64,000 nucleotides of DNA from Luteimonas fraxinea (GTDB lineage Bacteria; Pseudomonadota; Gammaproteobacteria; Xanthomonadales; Xanthomonadaceae), in NCBI RefSeq assembly GCF_021233355.1, contig NZ_CP089507.1, forward strand, positions 310,001-374,000. Direction: 5' to 3'. Position numbers and translations under genes: made by a program. A model generated the notes under the pieces. The model saw only the letters and a program-made list of their open reading frames with translations, was not told where the DNA came from and ran no database searches. Shown here piece after piece: positions 1 to 12,044 of this stretch (position 1 is the stretch's first letter; each line of letters opens with the position of its first letter).

Positions 1-635
1 TGGCCGGCGCGGACGCGCTCGCCTTCGTTGACCTTGCGGCTGCGGTTGTGGCCGTAGGCGGTCAGCCACTGTTCGTCGTGCTTGACGATGATGAGTTCGC
101 CGTAGCCCACCAGGCCCGCGCCGGAATACACCACCACACCGTCGGCGGCCGCGTTGACCGCCTGGCCGGAGGTGCCGGCGATGTCGACGCCCTGCTTCGT
201 CGGATCATTGCCGACGTAGCGGCCGACGATCTGGCCCTCGGTCGGCCACTGCCAGCGGAACGGGCTGCGCACGGGCGCAGCGGCGGGCGCCTGGGGCGTG
301 GTCTGTGTGGGTCGCACGGACGGACGCTGTGCAGTCGCGCTGCCCGAACTCGCGGGGCGTGCCAGCGGCGCACTGCCGCTGCCGGGATACAGACGCAGGC
401 GCTGGCCGGGATAGATCGTGTAAGGGGCGCGGATGTTGTTCCAGGTCGCCAGATCGAGCGCGCTGATGCCGTTGCTGGTCGCCAGCCGGTAGAGGGTGTC
501 GCCACGCTGCACAGTGACCGCCTGGCCGGGACGGGGCGTCGAGGTCGGCGCACTGCTGCCGCCCTCGCGGACCACCGTACTGGTGCCGCAGGCCGACAAC
601 AGTCCCACTGCGAGCAACACCGCCAGCTTCCTCAT
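1..635 (-). CDS. nlpD: NlpD-like lipoprotein, LysM plus M23 peptidase domain (3' end outside window)
   Basis: Reading the minus strand from the ATG at 635 gives an uninterrupted frame that leaves the window at its left edge, so about 211 residues are visible and the C-terminus is missing. It starts MRKLAVLLAVGLLSACGTS, a lipoprotein signal with the lipobox LLSAC (Cys16). A LysM domain follows at about residues 41-83 (VQRGDTLYRLA... YPGQRLRLYPG), then a Pro/Ala/Thr-rich linker, then the start of an M23/LytM domain from about residue 128 (FRWQWPTEGQIVGRY, GVDIAG, YGELIIVKH). NlpD proteins are outer-membrane activators of septal amidases. Its ATG overlaps the yqaA stop as ATGA, closing a surE-pcm-yqaA-nlpD operon. 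In relatives rpoS usually follows; that would lie outside this window. Whether the LytM active-site residues are intact cannot be judged from the visible part. Confidence 0.9.
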   Translation of the reverse strand, partial: MRKLAVLLAVGLLSACGTSTVVREGGSSAPTSTPRPGQAVTVQRGDTLYRLATSNGISALDLATWNNIRAPYTIYPGQRLRLYPGSGSAPLARPASSGSATAQRPSVRPTQTTPQAPAAAPVRSPFRWQWPTEGQIVGRYVGNDPTKQGVDIAGTSGQAVNAAADGVVVYSGAGLVGYGELIIVKHDEQWLTAYGHNRSRKVNEGERVRAG

Positions 636-1216
636 CCACGCATCTCCAACCAGACCAGTCCAACGATCACCAGACCCACCATCAACCAGCCGAGCCATTC
701 GATGTAGCGCTTGAGCATCGGCTCGAACTTCGGGCCGCCCCACGCCATCAGACCGGCGACGAGGAAGAACCGGGCGCCGCGTCCGAGCACCGAGCCGACG
801 ACGAACGGTAGCAGGCCGACCCCGAGCGAACCCGACGCGATCGTGAATACCTTGTACGGAATCGGGGTGAATGCCGCGATGAACACGAACAGCAGACCGT
901 GCTCGAGGAACAGCGCCTGGATGTTCTCGAACGCCGGCTGCCAGCCCATGCGCACGATCCACGGCCACACCAAATCCAGCGCGAAGTGACCGATCATGTA
1001 TCCCAGCAGGCCGCCGGCGACCGAGCCCAGTGTGCACAGCAGCGCATAGCGCCACCACGACTTCGGCTTGGCCAGCGACATCGGCGCGAGCATGACGTCG
1101 GGCGGAATCGGGAAGACCACCGATTCGGCGGCGCTCATCAGGGTGAGGTAACGCGGTGCGTGACGGTGGCGGGCCCACGCGAGCGTGGTGTCGTACATCC
1201 TTGCAAACAACTGCAT
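632..1216 (-). CDS. yqaA: YqaA family (DedA/SNARE-associated type) inner membrane protein
   Basis: 194 residues from the ATG at 1216 ([17 protein letters not shown]). The sequence fits the YqaA branch of the DedA/VTT membrane proteins: an N-terminal region with SAAESVVFPIPPDVML followed by hydrophobic segments (about 55-75, 100-120, 130-160, 172-192) and the conserved FTPIPYKVFTIASG motif. Members of the wider family are implicated in lipid scrambling or membrane homeostasis, but the exact function of YqaA is not established. It starts within the pcm stop (TGATG, 1-bp overlap) and its own stop overlaps the nlpD start by 4 bp, so it is translationally coupled in the surE operon. The start follows the operon junction; the longer upstream frame is a shadow of pcm. 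Confidence 0.88.
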   Translation of the reverse strand: MQLFARMYDTTLAWARHRHAPRYLTLMSAAESVVFPIPPDVMLAPMSLAKPKSWWRYALLCTLGSVAGGLLGYMIGHFALDLVWPWIVRMGWQPAFENIQALFLEHGLLFVFIAAFTPIPYKVFTIASGSLGVGLLPFVVGSVLGRGARFFLVAGLMAWGGPKFEPMLKRYIEWLGWLMVGLVIVGLVWLEMRG

Positions 1217-1911
1217 CAGTCCACGTATCCAGACAACAAAGGTACAAACGCGACGGCGGCGACATCCTGCTGTTCGATCTGTCCGTCGGCGTGCTTGCGC
1301 AGCACCAGCAGACGTTGCGAGCCCGGTGCGCCGACCGGTGCGACCAGCGTGCCGCCCGCGGCGAGCTGCTCGGTCAATGCTTCGACCAGCGCAGGGCCGG
1401 CCGCGGTGACGATGATGCCGTCGAACGGCCCGTTCTCCGGCCAGCCGATACGGCCGTCGTCGTGCTTGCTGCGCACGTTGAGGCCCAGCGAGCGGAAACG
1501 CTTGCGCGCGATGCGCAGCAGTTCGCCGATGCGCTCGACGGTGTGCACTTCGATGCCGAGCGCGGCGAGGATCGTCGCCTGGTAACCGGAGCCGGTGCCC
1601 ACTTCGAGCACCCTGCCCGGCATGCCGTTCGCGAGCAGCGCTTCGGTCATGCGCGCGACCACCCAGGGCTGCGAAATCGTCTGCCCGTGACCGATCGGGA
1701 GCGCGGTGTCTTCGTAGGCACGCGTCGCCAGTGCCTCGTCGACGAACAGATGCCGCGGTACGGTGCGGATCGCGTTGAGCACGCGTTCGTCGCTGATGCC
1801 ACAACCGGGATGCGCGCCATCGCGCAGACGTTCGATCAGCCGGTCACGCACGCGTTGCGAGGTCATCCCGACGCCGACCGCTTCGGGCTGCAGGCGCATC
1901 CGCGCCGTCAC
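1216..1911 (-). CDS. pcm: Protein-L-isoaspartate O-methyltransferase
   Basis: 231 residues from a GTG at 1911 whose GTGA overlaps the surE stop by 4 bp. The translation [24 protein letters not shown] aligns with the usual N-terminus of xanthomonad PCMT, which is why GTG is preferred over the ATG at 1899. The enzyme uses S-adenosylmethionine to methylate isoaspartyl residues in aged proteins so they can be repaired. Visible motifs are [20 protein letters not shown] (substrate region), the SAM motif [18 protein letters not shown] at about residue 100, and [18 protein letters not shown]. The C-terminal [10 protein letters not shown] is typical. It sits between surE and yqaA, as in many Gammaproteobacteria where surE and pcm form a stress-survival pair. 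Confidence 0.96.
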   Translation of the reverse strand: MTARMRLQPEAVGVGMTSQRVRDRLIERLRDGAHPGCGISDERVLNAIRTVPRHLFVDEALATRAYEDTALPIGHGQTISQPWVVARMTEALLANGMPGRVLEVGTGSGYQATILAALGIEVHTVERIGELLRIARKRFRSLGLNVRSKHDDGRIGWPENGPFDGIIVTAAGPALVEALTEQLAAGGTLVAPVGAPGSQRLLVLRKHADGQIEQQDVAAVAFVPLLSGYVD

Positions 1912-2690
1912 GCCTGGGTCGCCTTGAGGTCCGCTTCGAGACCGCCGACCCAGCTGGCGACGTGCTCGAGCGCCTGGTAGCGCGTGAGGTCGACATGGAT
2001 CGGCGTGATCGCGATGTGCTGCGTGCGCACGGCGTGGAAATCGGTGCCGGGGCCGGCGTCCTGTTCGGGACCTGCAGCGCCGATCCACCACCAGGTGCGG
2101 CCGCGCGGATCGTCGATCGACGTGCACGGCTCGGCACGATGGCGGTTGCCCAGCCGCGTGACCTCGAAGCCGGCGAGTTCGTCCCACGGCACATCCGGCA
2201 CGTTGACGTTGAGAATCGTGTCGGCAGGCAGCGGATCGGCCTTCAGGCGCGCGACGATCTCGACCGCGGCGCGCGCGGCGGTCTCGTAATGCTTGCCGTC
2301 ATGGTTGCGCGTGACCAGCGACATCGCCACCGCGGGCAGACCGAGAAAGCGCCCTTCCATCGCCGCGGCGACGGTGCCGGAATAGATCACGTCGTCGCCG
2401 AGATTCGCGGTGTTGTTGATGCCCGACACCACGATGTCCGGCTCGAGTTTCAGCAGACCGGTGATCGCGACATGCACGCAATCGGTCGGCGTCCCATGCA
2501 CGCGCCAGGTGCAGGCATCGACCTGCACGGTGCGCAGCGGCATGTCGAGCGTGAGCGAATTGCTCGCGCCGGAACGATCGCGATCGGGTGCGACGACGAG
2601 CACCTCGTGGCCGGCATCACGCAGACCCTGGGCGAGAATCCGGATGCCGGGGGCGTCGACGCCGTCGTCGTTGCTGACCAGTACGCGCAT
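1908..2690 (-). CDS. surE: 5'/3'-nucleotidase SurE
   Basis: 260 residues from the ATG at 2690 ([16 protein letters not shown]). SurE is a metal-dependent nucleoside monophosphatase of stationary-phase cells. The metal-binding signature VSNDDG (Asp8, Asp9) is at the N-terminus, followed by [10 protein letters not shown] and the [14 protein letters not shown] and [20 protein letters not shown] blocks; the length is normal for the family. The predicted extension to 3395 on this strand is antisense to the smr gene and is not coding. It is the first gene of the surE-pcm-yqaA-nlpD operon. A possible promoter lies right at the start: TTGTCC, a 16-bp spacer, then TAGAAC at 2696-2701, only 5 nt before the ATG, with no Shine-Dalgarno sequence, so the mRNA may be leaderless. 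Confidence 0.96.
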   Translation of the reverse strand: MRVLVSNDDGVDAPGIRILAQGLRDAGHEVLVVAPDRDRSGASNSLTLDMPLRTVQVDACTWRVHGTPTDCVHVAITGLLKLEPDIVVSGINNTANLGDDVIYSGTVAAAMEGRFLGLPAVAMSLVTRNHDGKHYETAARAAVEIVARLKADPLPADTILNVNVPDVPWDELAGFEVTRLGNRHRAEPCTSIDDPRGRTWWWIGAAGPEQDAGPGTDFHAVRTQHIAITPIHVDLTRYQALEHVASWVGGLEADLKATQA

Positions 2691-2801
2691 GGATCGTTCT
2701 AGAGGCCCCGAGCCGTCGGACAAGGCGGCCATGATACCGGATGCATCTCCCCCACCCCAGTTCCGATGGCGCGGAAGACTGCACGCGGACGCGCACGCCG
2801 C

Positions 2802-2807
2802 TACGCT
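2802..2807 (+). promoter_or_regulatory. -10 hexamer of an apparently leaderless smrA transcript
   Basis: TACGCT lies exactly 6 nt upstream of the ATG at 2814, which would place the transcript start on or next to the A of the start codon. There is no Shine-Dalgarno sequence. A weak -35 (CTGCAC) sits 17 bp upstream. The same hexamer-to-ATG spacing occurs before rlmJ, the GNAT gene at 41696 and map. Confidence 0.45.
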
Positions 2808-2813
2808 AGCGGC

Positions 2814-3386
2814 ATGCAACGAGGACGCCACCGCCCCGATCCGCCTGCAGCGCCGTCGGATGACAACGATGATGCGGCGCTGTTCCGCAGTGCGATCGGC
2901 CCGGTGCGCGAACTGCCGGCCGCGCCATTGCCGCCGCAGGCGCCGAAACCGCGCCCGTCGACGCGCATGGCCGAACGCGACGACGCGGAAGCGCGCAGCG
3001 AATTCAGGCAATTGCTGGATGGCCCGCTGCTGGGCGGCGGCGACACGATGCAATACCGCCGCGACGAGATTTCGCCGCGCGTGCTGAAGCGTCTCGGCCG
3101 CGGCGAATACGCCGCGCAGGAAGAACTGGACCTGCATCACAGCGATGCGAACCAGGCGAGCGCACTGCTGCGCCTGTTCCTGCGCGATGCGATCGACGCC
3201 GGCGTGGGCTGCGTGCGCGTGATCCACGGCAAGGGTCTGAACTCGTCGCCGGATGCACCGATCCTCAAGAACCTCGTCGACCGCCTGCTGCGACAACGTG
3301 CCGACGTGCTCGCGTTCCACAGCGCACCTGGTGGCCAGGGCGGCGCCGGCGCGGTGCTGGTGTTGCTGCGGCCGCGGCAGCGCTGA
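2814..3386 (+). CDS. smrA: Smr-domain protein (SmrA-like)
   Basis: 190 residues from the ATG at 2814, close to the usual SmrA length of about 187. After a low-complexity, proline-rich N-terminus comes a C-terminal Smr domain: [11 protein letters not shown] at about 108-118, [20 protein letters not shown] at about 139-158, and the final [18 protein letters not shown]. Smr domains are nuclease-type domains of the MutS2/SmrA group; the cellular role in Gammaproteobacteria is not settled. An in-frame start at 2766 exists but has no ribosome binding site, whereas 2814 lies 6 nt after the -10-like TACGCT (2802-2807), the same geometry as at several other genes here, suggesting a leaderless start. 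It is divergent from surE. Confidence 0.87.
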   Translation: MQRGRHRPDPPAAPSDDNDDAALFRSAIGPVRELPAAPLPPQAPKPRPSTRMAERDDAEARSEFRQLLDGPLLGGGDTMQYRRDEISPRVLKRLGRGEYAAQEELDLHHSDANQASALLRLFLRDAIDAGVGCVRVIHGKGLNSSPDAPILKNLVDRLLRQRADVLAFHSAPGGQGGAGAVLVLLRPRQR

Positions 3387-3397
3387 GCGCGTCACGC

Positions 3398-3754
3398 GTG
3401 GCCCAAAGCGGCGCGTCCCGCATCAAAGTCCTCGCGATCGCGCTCGGCGTCGTCGCATGGTTGATTCCGGCACTCGCCCAGCTGTGGATGCGGCTACGCT
3501 ATTCGTCCGGCGCGCCGTCGCTGGGTCTGCTGTGGATGGTCATGACGTTCGGCTCACTGCTGCCTGCATGCGTGCTGTCGACGCTCGGCGCCTGGCTGTG
3601 GCATCGCGCCGATCGCGCTGCACGCATGCGTCCGCGCGCGCGACGCATCGGCTTTGCCGTGATCGCGACGCCAGCCTGCATCGTGGCGCTGCTCGGCGTC
3701 TACGTCGTCGCGAGCATCGTGATCGAAGGCCTGAGACTTCCAGCTGCTGCATGA
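3398..3754 (+). CDS. Small hypothetical membrane protein
   Basis: 118 residues from a GTG at 3398, 11 bp after the smrA stop; no ATG is available before the first membrane segment. Three hydrophobic segments are visible (about residues 10-29, 42-69 and 86-111) separated by short basic stretches ([16 protein letters not shown]). I do not recognise a family. The predicted membrane topology and tight downstream position make it a plausible second gene of the smrA transcript, but codon bias alone is a weak guide in DNA this GC-rich, so coding status is likely rather than certain. Confidence 0.55.
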   Translation: MAQSGASRIKVLAIALGVVAWLIPALAQLWMRLRYSSGAPSLGLLWMVMTFGSLLPACVLSTLGAWLWHRADRAARMRPRARRIGFAVIATPACIVALLGVYVVASIVIEGLRLPAAA

Positions 3755-3825
3755 CCACAGGCACGCCGCTTCGATGATCTGCGCGCTACACGGACATGCG
3801 CGCCATCCAGTCCCGCAATGAGAAA

Positions 3826-3857
3826 ACGGCCGCCGCTGCGAACGCAGCGACGGCCGT
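3826..3857 (-). terminator. Rho-independent terminator of lon
   Basis: A hairpin with an almost perfect 15-bp stem (arms ACGGCCG-C-CGCTGCG and CGCAGCG-A-CGGCCGT, loop AA, one C/A mismatch) lies 25 bp beyond the lon stop and on the minus strand runs into TTTTC. It may also act for the small membrane protein gene converging from the left. Confidence 0.75.
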
Positions 3858-3881
3858 CGGGTTTCAACAGGTATGCGCGAT

Positions 3882-6335
<2,454 letters not shown>

Positions 6336-6403
6336 CGTCGTTCCTCGGTGTGGCACCGTCCGGCGGGACGGCCCTGGCGGCCGTACGGTCGCCCTGCCCC
6401 CGT

Positions 6404-6432
6404 TTATGGGGCGCGCCCGTCCGGGATGCAAG
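6404..6432 (-). promoter_or_regulatory. Sigma-32 type heat-shock promoter of lon
   Basis: On the minus strand CTTGCAT (6426-6432), a 14-bp spacer and CCCCATAA (6404-6411) match the sigma-32 consensus CTTGAA-N13-17-CCCCATNT closely, about 70 bp upstream of the lon ATG. lon is a classic RpoH target, so the match is in the expected place. Confidence 0.8.
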
Positions 6433-6457
6433 CGCGTTTGAATCGCCATATACGAAA

Positions 6458-6485
6458 GCGCCGCGGGCCCGGAGGCACGCGGCGC
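6458..6485 (-). terminator. Probable clpX terminator
   Basis: GCGCCGCG and CGCGGCGC form a perfect 8-bp stem with a 12-nt loop, followed on the minus strand by TTTCGTAT. A second perfect 8-bp hairpin (CCGGAACG/CGTTCCGG, 6531-6549) sits directly behind the clpX stop but lacks a T-run. Together they probably end clpX transcription before the separate lon promoter. Confidence 0.55.
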
Positions 6486-6557
6486 GTCGTGAAGCGGTCT
6501 GGGTCGGAAAACCGCGGCTCTGGTGCGTCGCCGGAACGTTTCGTTCCGGCAGTCGAC

Positions 6558-7844
<1,287 letters not shown>

Positions 7845-7956
7845 GCCTTGGCCAAATCTGTATTGCGGTTTCGTTTCGAGAATAGCACAGCGTCCGGCGC
7901 CTCCACCGGGAGCGCGCCGTCACGCATATGCATGGTGAATCAAGCGTTTAGCAGCG

Positions 7957-8583
7957 TCAGGCGGCGGTGATCGAGTCTTCGGGACGACGCTCGAGCACCT
8001 GGTCGACCAGACCATAGTCGCGCGCAGCCTGCGCGCTCTTGAAGTTGTCACGCTCGGTGTCATGCGTGATCGTCTCAAGCGGCTGGCCGGTGTGATGCGC
8101 CATGATCTCGTTCAGACGCTGCTTCATCGACAGGATTTCCCGGGCGTGGATATCGATATCCGTCGCCTGGCCCTGGAAGCCGCCGAGCGGCTGATGAATC
8201 ATCACGCGCGAGTTCGGCAGCGCGTAACGCTTGCCCGCAGCGCCCGCCGACAGCAGCAGCGCGCCCATGCTGGCCGCCTGGCCGATGCAGATCGTGCTGA
8301 CGTCCGGCTTGATGAACTGCATGGTGTCGTAGATCGCCATGCCCGCCGTGACGATGCCGCCGGGCGAGTTGATGTACAGGTTGATGTCCTTCTCGGGGTT
8401 TTCCGCCTCAAGGAACAACAGCTGGGCGACGATCACGTTCGCCATGTGGTCGTCGATGCCGCCGACGAGGAAGATCACGCGCTCCTTCAACAGGCGCGAG
8501 TAGATGTCGTACGCGCGCTCGCCGCGGCTGGTCTGCTCGACCACCATCGGCACCAGGTTGAGGGCTTTCGTCTCGATGCTCAT
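7957..8583 (-). CDS. clpP: ATP-dependent Clp protease proteolytic subunit ClpP
   Basis: 208 residues from the ATG at 8583 ([19 protein letters not shown]), with GGGAA upstream; a TTG one codon earlier is not needed. ClpP forms the double heptameric serine protease chamber used with ClpX. The catalytic triad is visible: Ser105 in GQAASMGA, His130 in MIHQPLGG and Asp179 in DTERDNF. The INSPGG oxyanion region is at about 72-77. The usual N-terminal propeptide is short. Between clpP and tig a hairpin (CGTCCGG/CCGGACG, 8606-8629) without a T-run could act as a partial processing or attenuation site in the tig-clpP transcript. Confidence 0.98.
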   Translation of the reverse strand: MSIETKALNLVPMVVEQTSRGERAYDIYSRLLKERVIFLVGGIDDHMANVIVAQLLFLEAENPEKDINLYINSPGGIVTAGMAIYDTMQFIKPDVSTICIGQAASMGALLLSAGAAGKRYALPNSRVMIHQPLGGFQGQATDIDIHAREILSMKQRLNEIMAHHTGQPLETITHDTERDNFKSAQAARDYGLVDQVLERRPEDSITAA

Positions 8584-8642
8584 CAATCAATTCCCGTCGG
8601 TGGAGCGTCCGGCCCACATGGACCGGACGGGGTGCGCGTGGC

Positions 8643-9950
8643 TCAGCCCTGCGGGCCGATCGCGTCCTGGAAGCTCAGCGACTGCTCCGTGTGCTTGGCG
8701 CGCTCGGCGATCCAGTCGATCACCTGCTCTTCCATCACACGGTTCTGCAGTCCCGACATCAGCTGGGGGTCGTTGCGGTACATCTCAATGACCTGCTGCG
8801 GCTCTTCGTAGGTCGAGGCGATCAGGCGCATCGTTTCGTTCACGCGCTTGGGGTCGAGCTTGAGCTGGTTGCGACGGGCGACTTCGCCGACCAGCAGGCC
8901 GACGAGCACGCGCTTGCGCGCCGGCTCAAGGAACTCGTTGTGCGCGTCGTCGGCGACGGTCGGGTTCTGGCCGTTGCGACGGGCCTGCTCGACGGTCTGG
9001 CGCAGCAGCGACTTCGCCTCGGACTCGACCAGCTTCGGCGGCAGTTCGACGTGCGCGAAGGCTGCGACCAGCTGCTCGCCGACTTCGCGACGCAGACGGT
9101 TCATCAGCGCGCCCTTGAGCTCGCGCTCCAGGTTGCTGCGGATCTCGGTGCGGAACTGCGCCATCTCGCCGCTCTTGACGCCGAAGCTGCGGATGAAGGC
9201 CTGATCGACTTCCGGCAGCTGCTGCTCGGAGACCTGCTCGACCTTGACGTGCACGGTGGCCTGCTTGCCGGCCAGCTGCGGCACGCGCCAGTCGGCCGGG
9301 AAGCTGACCTCGATCGCCTTCTCTTCGCCCTTGGCCAGACCGATCAGTGCGTCCTCGATCTCCGGGTACATCGCGCCCGAACCGAGCACGGTGACGCCAC
9401 GCTCGGCGCCTTCGGCCGGCAGACGGTCGTCGCCGATCTGCGACCAGGTCTCGACATCGACCGCATCTCCCTTCTGCGCGCCACGCGTGACCGCGCTCCA
9501 GCTGCGGCGCTGCAGGCGCAGGTTCTCGATCATGCGGTCGATGTCGTCTTCCGCCACTTCGGCGGTGTGACGCACGACTTCCAGGTTCTCGAGTTCGATG
9601 GAGCCGAAGTCCGGCACGATCTCGAAGGTCGCGGTGAACGCGAGTTCGCCTTCGCCCGCCTCGCCTTCCGGCGCAATGCGCGGCTGGCCGGCGATCTGCA
9701 GCTCATTCTCGCGGATGGCCTGGTCGAAACCTTCGCGCAGCAGACGGTCGAGCTCTTCGGCGCGGACCTGCTCGCCGAAGCGCTGTTCGACGACCTTGGC
9801 CGGCACCTTGCCGGGACGGAAACCCTTGAGACGGGTGGTCCGCGCGATTTCGCGCAGACGGCCACCGACCTGGGTATCCAGGCGTTCGGACGGCACGCGG
9901 AACGTCATCTTGCGTTCCAGGCTACCCAGCGATTCGACCGAAACTTGCAT
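8643..9950 (-). CDS. tig: Trigger factor, ribosome-associated chaperone
   Basis: 435 residues from the ATG at 9950 ([20 protein letters not shown]), with AGGAG well placed upstream. Trigger factor binds ribosomal protein L23 next to the exit tunnel and folds nascent chains. The N-terminal ribosome-binding domain carries the signature as GFRPGKVP (about 44-51). A PPIase (FKBP-like) domain follows at about 150-240 ([21 protein letters not shown]), then the helical C-terminal domain. The frame open upstream to 10286 covers tRNA-Leu and is not coding. It is the first gene of the tig-clpP(-clpX) unit. Confidence 0.97.
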   Translation of the reverse strand: MQVSVESLGSLERKMTFRVPSERLDTQVGGRLREIARTTRLKGFRPGKVPAKVVEQRFGEQVRAEELDRLLREGFDQAIRENELQIAGQPRIAPEGEAGEGELAFTATFEIVPDFGSIELENLEVVRHTAEVAEDDIDRMIENLRLQRRSWSAVTRGAQKGDAVDVETWSQIGDDRLPAEGAERGVTVLGSGAMYPEIEDALIGLAKGEEKAIEVSFPADWRVPQLAGKQATVHVKVEQVSEQQLPEVDQAFIRSFGVKSGEMAQFRTEIRSNLERELKGALMNRLRREVGEQLVAAFAHVELPPKLVESEAKSLLRQTVEQARRNGQNPTVADDAHNEFLEPARKRVLVGLLVGEVARRNQLKLDPKRVNETMRLIASTYEEPQQVIEMYRNDPQLMSGLQNRVMEEQVIDWIAERAKHTEQSLSFQDAIGPQG

Positions 9951-10244
9951 ATCCACTCCTGCGCTTGCGGACAGTGCCGCATGACATCTGACTGTTGGGA
10001 ATTGGTTCTGAACTCTGCCGGCCGCCCATTCCAGGGAGGCGGCGACGGAACGGACTAGTTTGGCGGATTCGGGACGTGGCCGCCACCAGTGCGGGCGCCA
10101 GGACCCGAAGCGCGATATCCCCGGCGAGGGCCTCCAGGCATGGATCGGAGACCGCCCTGACACACTCGGCGCCGCAATCAGCGGACGTCGGCGCGCAACC
10201 CGCCGCCTGCCCCGTGCGCCCGCAGCGACCCGCCGGGTCCGGGA

Positions 10245-10329
<85 letters not shown>

Positions 10330-10409
10330 TTCGTGCCCGCCGCTGGCGAGCCGCGGCATGTTAGTCCATCACCCCGCTGTTTTGGCAGCAGTCAAACGAA
10401 AGCCGCTTG

Positions 10410-10451
10410 GCAGTGCCGGGCGCTTTCGGGTGAATGGTGGGCCGTAAAGGG
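10410..10451 (-). repeat. Decayed duplicate of the tRNA-Lys 3' end and its terminator
   Basis: The stretch GCAGTGCCGGGCG...TGGTGGGCCGT is an imperfect direct copy of 10583-10624, the terminator arm plus CCA and acceptor end of tRNA-Lys. About 85 percent of positions match by eye. The rest of the tRNA body is absent, so it is not functional. The 10330-10608 interval otherwise contains no gene I can support. Confidence 0.6.
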
Positions 10452-10571
10452 CGAGCACCGGCAGCAGCGAACCGCTGGTTCGCGCCCTTGCGAACGCCAT
10501 GCGCGCTACGCATGGCCGGACCTGCGCAGCAGGCGAACCGCAGATTCGAATCCACCTCGAACGCCTGAAAC

Positions 10572-10602
10572 GAAAAACGCCCGGCAATGCCGGGCGTTTT
10601 CG
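10572..10602 (-). terminator. Terminator of the Pro-Arg-His-Lys tRNA transcript
   Basis: CGCCCGGCA and TGCCGGGCG form a strong GC-rich hairpin 13 bp beyond tRNA-Lys; on the minus strand the stem is followed by TTTTTCG. Confidence 0.85.
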
Positions 10603-10608
10603 TGTAAC

Positions 10609-10684
10609 TGGTGGGCCGTCAAGGATTCGAACCTTGGACCTATTGATTAAGAGTCAACTGCTCTACCAACTGAGCTAACGGCCC
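10609..10684 (-). tRNA. tRNA-Lys (anticodon CTT)
   Basis: 76 nt with encoded CCA. Acceptor GGGCCGT/ACGGCCC, anticodon loop CTCTTAA giving anticodon CTT (codon AAG), T-arm GGTTCGAATCC. It is the last member of the tRNA transcript and is followed by a strong terminator. In a genome this GC-rich AAG is the dominant lysine codon. Confidence 0.96.
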
Positions 10685-10758
10685 GATGAAGCGGGCGCGC
10701 ATTGTAAAAAACTTTGCGCGCTTGGGCAACACTTTTCGTGTGTTACCCGGTGAAGCAA

Positions 10759-10836
<78 letters not shown>

Positions 10837-10865
10837 ACAGAAAACTTGTCTCGTACCTTGGGTCG

Positions 10866-10942
10866 TGGCGCGCCCGACAGGAATCGAACCTGTAACCCCC
10901 GACTTAGAAGGTCGGTGCTCTATCCGGTTGAGCTACGGGCGC
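10866..10942 (-). tRNA. tRNA-Arg (anticodon TCT)
   Basis: 77 nt with encoded CCA. Acceptor GCGCCCG/CGGGCGC, anticodon loop CTTCTAA giving anticodon TCT, which reads the rare AGA/AGG arginine codons. T-arm GGTTCGATTCC. Second gene of the tRNA transcript. Confidence 0.96.
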
Positions 10943-10977
10943 CAGTGCGTCGAATGATAAACGCGGCTGGTACCCGA

Positions 10978-11054
10978 TGGTCGGGGTAGAGGGATTCGAA
11001 CCCCCGACATCCTGCTCCCAAAGCAGGCGCGCTACCAGACTGCGCTATACCCCG
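10978..11054 (-). tRNA. tRNA-Pro (anticodon TGG)
   Basis: 77 nt with encoded CCA. Acceptor CGGGGTA/TACCCCG, anticodon loop TTTGGGA giving anticodon TGG, T-arm GGTTCGAATCC. First gene of the Pro-Arg-His-Lys transcript, directly behind a strong promoter. Confidence 0.96.
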
Positions 11055-11109
11055 CCGGAACAAGCGGTCGAACCTGACCCGACACGGCCAGGGCCGTACG
11101 AAGGGCGCA

Positions 11110-11137
11110 ATTGTACGACCGCCGCGCGTGCTGTCAA
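11110..11137 (-). promoter_or_regulatory. Strong sigma-70 promoter of the tRNA operon
   Basis: On the minus strand a perfect -35 TTGACA (11132-11137), 16-bp spacer and -10 TACAAT (11110-11115), about 55 bp before tRNA-Pro. The discriminator after the -10 is GC-rich (TGCGCCC), a feature of stringently controlled stable-RNA promoters. Confidence 0.85.
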
Positions 11138-11210
11138 TGCAGTGCAGCATACGGATGCACGTGTATCCTCCCTTCCGATCCGAATCCATGGACAGACAGG
11201 GGCGAAACTC

Positions 11211-11972
11211 ATGCGCAGCGGCAATCCGGCACTGAAGGAATCCACCTTCCTCGATCTCGCCAGCGGCAGCGTCGTGTCACGCGACGGCGAGGCGATGACC
11301 CTCAACGGCACCGTCAACAAAACCGGCTTTCTGCTGCTGCTGACGATCATCACTGCCGCGTTCGCGTGGTCGCAGGTCGAGTTCGGCGCCGACGGCCGTC
11401 CGCAACCGGGCTTCGGCATCTACATGTGGGGCGGCGCGATCGGCGGCGTCATTCTGGCGATGGTCACGGTGTTCAAGAAGGAATGGGCGCCGGTCACCGC
11501 GCCGGCCTATGCGCTGGTCGAGGGCTTCTTCCTCGGTGCGATCTCGGCGATATACAACTTCATGTACGAAGGCATCGTGCTGCAGGCGGTGATGCTGACC
11601 TTCGGCACGCTGTTCGCGCTGCTGTTCGCCTACCGCACCGGCCTGATCAAGGCGACGGAGAACTTCAAGCTCGGTGTCGTGGCCGCGACCGGCGGCATTG
11701 CGCTGGTGTATCTGGCGACCATCGCGCTGGGCTTCTTCGGCGTATCGATCCCGCTGATCCACGAATCGGGCCTGGTCGGCATCGGCTTCAGCCTGTTCGT
11801 GATCGTCATTGCCGCGCTGAATCTGGTGCTGGACTTCGACTTCATCGAAACCGGCGTCGAACAGGGCGCGCCGAAGTACATGGAGTGGTACGGCGCGTTC
11901 GGCCTGATGGTCACGCTGGTGTGGCTGTACATCGAGTTCCTGCGCCTGCTGTCGAAGCTGCAGCAGCGCTGA
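11211..11972 (+). CDS. BI-1/YccA family integral membrane protein
   Basis: 253 residues from the ATG at 11211 (MRSGNPALKESTFLDLAS), with AGGGG upstream. The first 35 or so residues are soluble; about seven hydrophobic segments follow (from FLLLLTIITAAFAW to VTLVWLYIEFLRLL). The C-terminal DFDFIETGVEQGAPKYMEWYG is the hallmark of this Bax-inhibitor-1-like family, in which conserved aspartates and glutamates form a pH-sensitive calcium-leak site in some members. In bacteria YccA is a substrate and modulator of FtsH, but which role applies here is not known. It stands alone, divergent from the tRNA operon and followed by a strong terminator. Confidence 0.92.
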   Translation: MRSGNPALKESTFLDLASGSVVSRDGEAMTLNGTVNKTGFLLLLTIITAAFAWSQVEFGADGRPQPGFGIYMWGGAIGGVILAMVTVFKKEWAPVTAPAYALVEGFFLGAISAIYNFMYEGIVLQAVMLTFGTLFALLFAYRTGLIKATENFKLGVVAATGGIALVYLATIALGFFGVSIPLIHESGLVGIGFSLFVIVIAALNLVLDFDFIETGVEQGAPKYMEWYGAFGLMVTLVWLYIEFLRLLSKLQQR

Positions 11973-11996
11973 GCCACCCTGCTCCACAACGAAGAA

Positions 11997-12021
11997 GGCG
12001 CCCGGATCGGGCGCCTTTTTT
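11997..12021 (+). terminator. Terminator of the BI-1/YccA gene
   Basis: GGCGCCC and GGGCGCC form a GC-rich hairpin followed by six T residues, 25 bp after the stop codon. Confidence 0.93.
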
Positions 12022-12044
12022 GTGCGTGGTGCTTATCCGCGAAA

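Noticed and set aside
7845..7956. A sigma-32 promoter before clpX
   Set aside because: CTTGATT is present on the minus strand but no CCCCAT-like element follows at the right distance.
10333..10650. A 105-codon frame across the gap between tRNA-Leu and tRNA-Lys
   Set aside because: It runs into the tRNA-Lys gene, and its internal peptide repeat simply reflects the duplicated tRNA 3' end.
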